In this document: piece after piece, positions 7,520 to 7,612 of the stretch
How the letters are laid out: the number at the start of each line of letters is the position of its first letter
How positions within the stretch are numbered: the stretch's first letter is position 1
Origin: Thioalkalivibrio sp.
GTDB lineage: Bacteria; Pseudomonadota; Gammaproteobacteria; Ectothiorhodospirales; Ectothiorhodospiraceae
DNA length: 7,612 nt
Direction: 5' to 3'
Assembly (NCBI GenBank): GCA_003553165.1
Contig: PUOZ01000238.1
Span: 1 to 7,612 of the forward strand
Made by a program: the position numbers and the translations under genes
The notes under the pieces: generated by a model
Database searches by the model: none
What the model was told of the DNA's origin: nothing
What the model saw: only the letters and a program-made list of their open reading frames with translations

Positions 7520-7548
7520 AAAGGCCCGGTCCAAAGGACCGGGCCTTT
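7520..7548 (-). terminator. Intrinsic terminator at a convergent junction, mainly for the minus-strand gene
   Basis: AAAGGCCCGGTCC (7520-7532) and GGACCGGGCCTTT (7536-7548) form a perfect 13-bp inverted repeat around an AAA loop. Read on the minus strand it is followed by a run of six Ts (7522 down to 7517, three of them within the stem), then GTTGTG. It lies 25 bases after the minus-strand stop codon at 7574-7576. Read on the plus strand, only TTT then CACGC follows, so it would be a weaker stop for pmbA transcripts, whose stop codon is 73 bases upstream. A bidirectional role is likely. Confidence 0.85.
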
Positions 7549-7573
7549 CACGCTAGCCGATATTCAGACTGAC

Positions 7574-7612
7574 TTATTCGGCAGGAGCGGCTTCCGGCTG
7601 CTGCTGCTGGCC
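7574..7612 (-). CDS. 3' end of a minus-strand gene with a Gln-rich, Pro/Ala/Glu C-terminal tail
   Basis: Reading the minus strand from the window edge, 12 codons encode GQQQQPEAAPAE followed by TAA at 7576-7574. A strong terminator lies 25 bases downstream, which supports a genuine gene end. The tail is low-complexity and probably disordered, as in many highly expressed small or ribosome/chaperone-type proteins. The visible part is too short to identify the family, and I do not name it. The gene converges on pmbA. Confidence 0.6.
   Translation of the reverse strand, partial: GQQQQPEAAPAE

Overview
The window is GC-rich, densely packed and almost entirely on the + strand. It looks like a chromosomal core segment of a high-GC gammaproteobacterium. 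The order yhdP, nitrilase-family amidase, tldD, short gene, pmbA is the arrangement I recall from gammaproteobacteria such as Pseudomonas, where rng/cafA and yhdP precede it and yjgA/darP lies between tldD and pmbA. The high GC content and the absence of yjgA at this point would suit a Chromatiales/Ectothiorhodospiraceae-type lineage, but that placement is only an inference. No mobile elements, CRISPR arrays, tRNAs or rRNAs are visible.

Layout: bases 1-3294 are the 3' part of yhdP (5' end outside the window), an AsmA-like envelope lipid-transport protein. A 19-base gap leads to a 280-aa Nit/deaminated-glutathione-amidase-type hydrolase with an intact Glu-Lys-Cys triad (3314-4156). After 53 bases comes tldD (4210-5652), the zinc-metalloprotease subunit with HEAIGH and a C-terminal Cys. 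A short unrecognised gene of 87 codons (5731-5994) follows. Then, after an 84-base spacer holding a strong GC hairpin, comes pmbA/tldE (6079-7446), the partner subunit without the zinc motif. No intergenic stretch exceeds about 130 bases.

The right end is a convergent junction. A perfect 13-bp hairpin (7520-7548) carries a much better U-tract for the minus strand than for the plus strand. A minus-strand gene of unknown identity ends at 7574-7576; only its last 12 codons are visible.

How the genes work together: TldD and PmbA/TldE form one heteromeric periphery-closed protease that acts on unfolded peptides (microcin B17 leader and CcdA in E. coli). YhdP moves phospholipid across the periplasm, and the Nit enzyme repairs a damaged glutathione by-product. 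No biochemical link among these three activities is evident from sequence; the co-location is a conserved gene order rather than an obvious pathway. This is mostly ordinary housekeeping DNA. The items most worth a second look are the unidentified 87-aa gene inside the tldD-pmbA pair, the spacer hairpin before pmbA, and a seven-codon overlapping mini-ORF between yhdP and the amidase gene.
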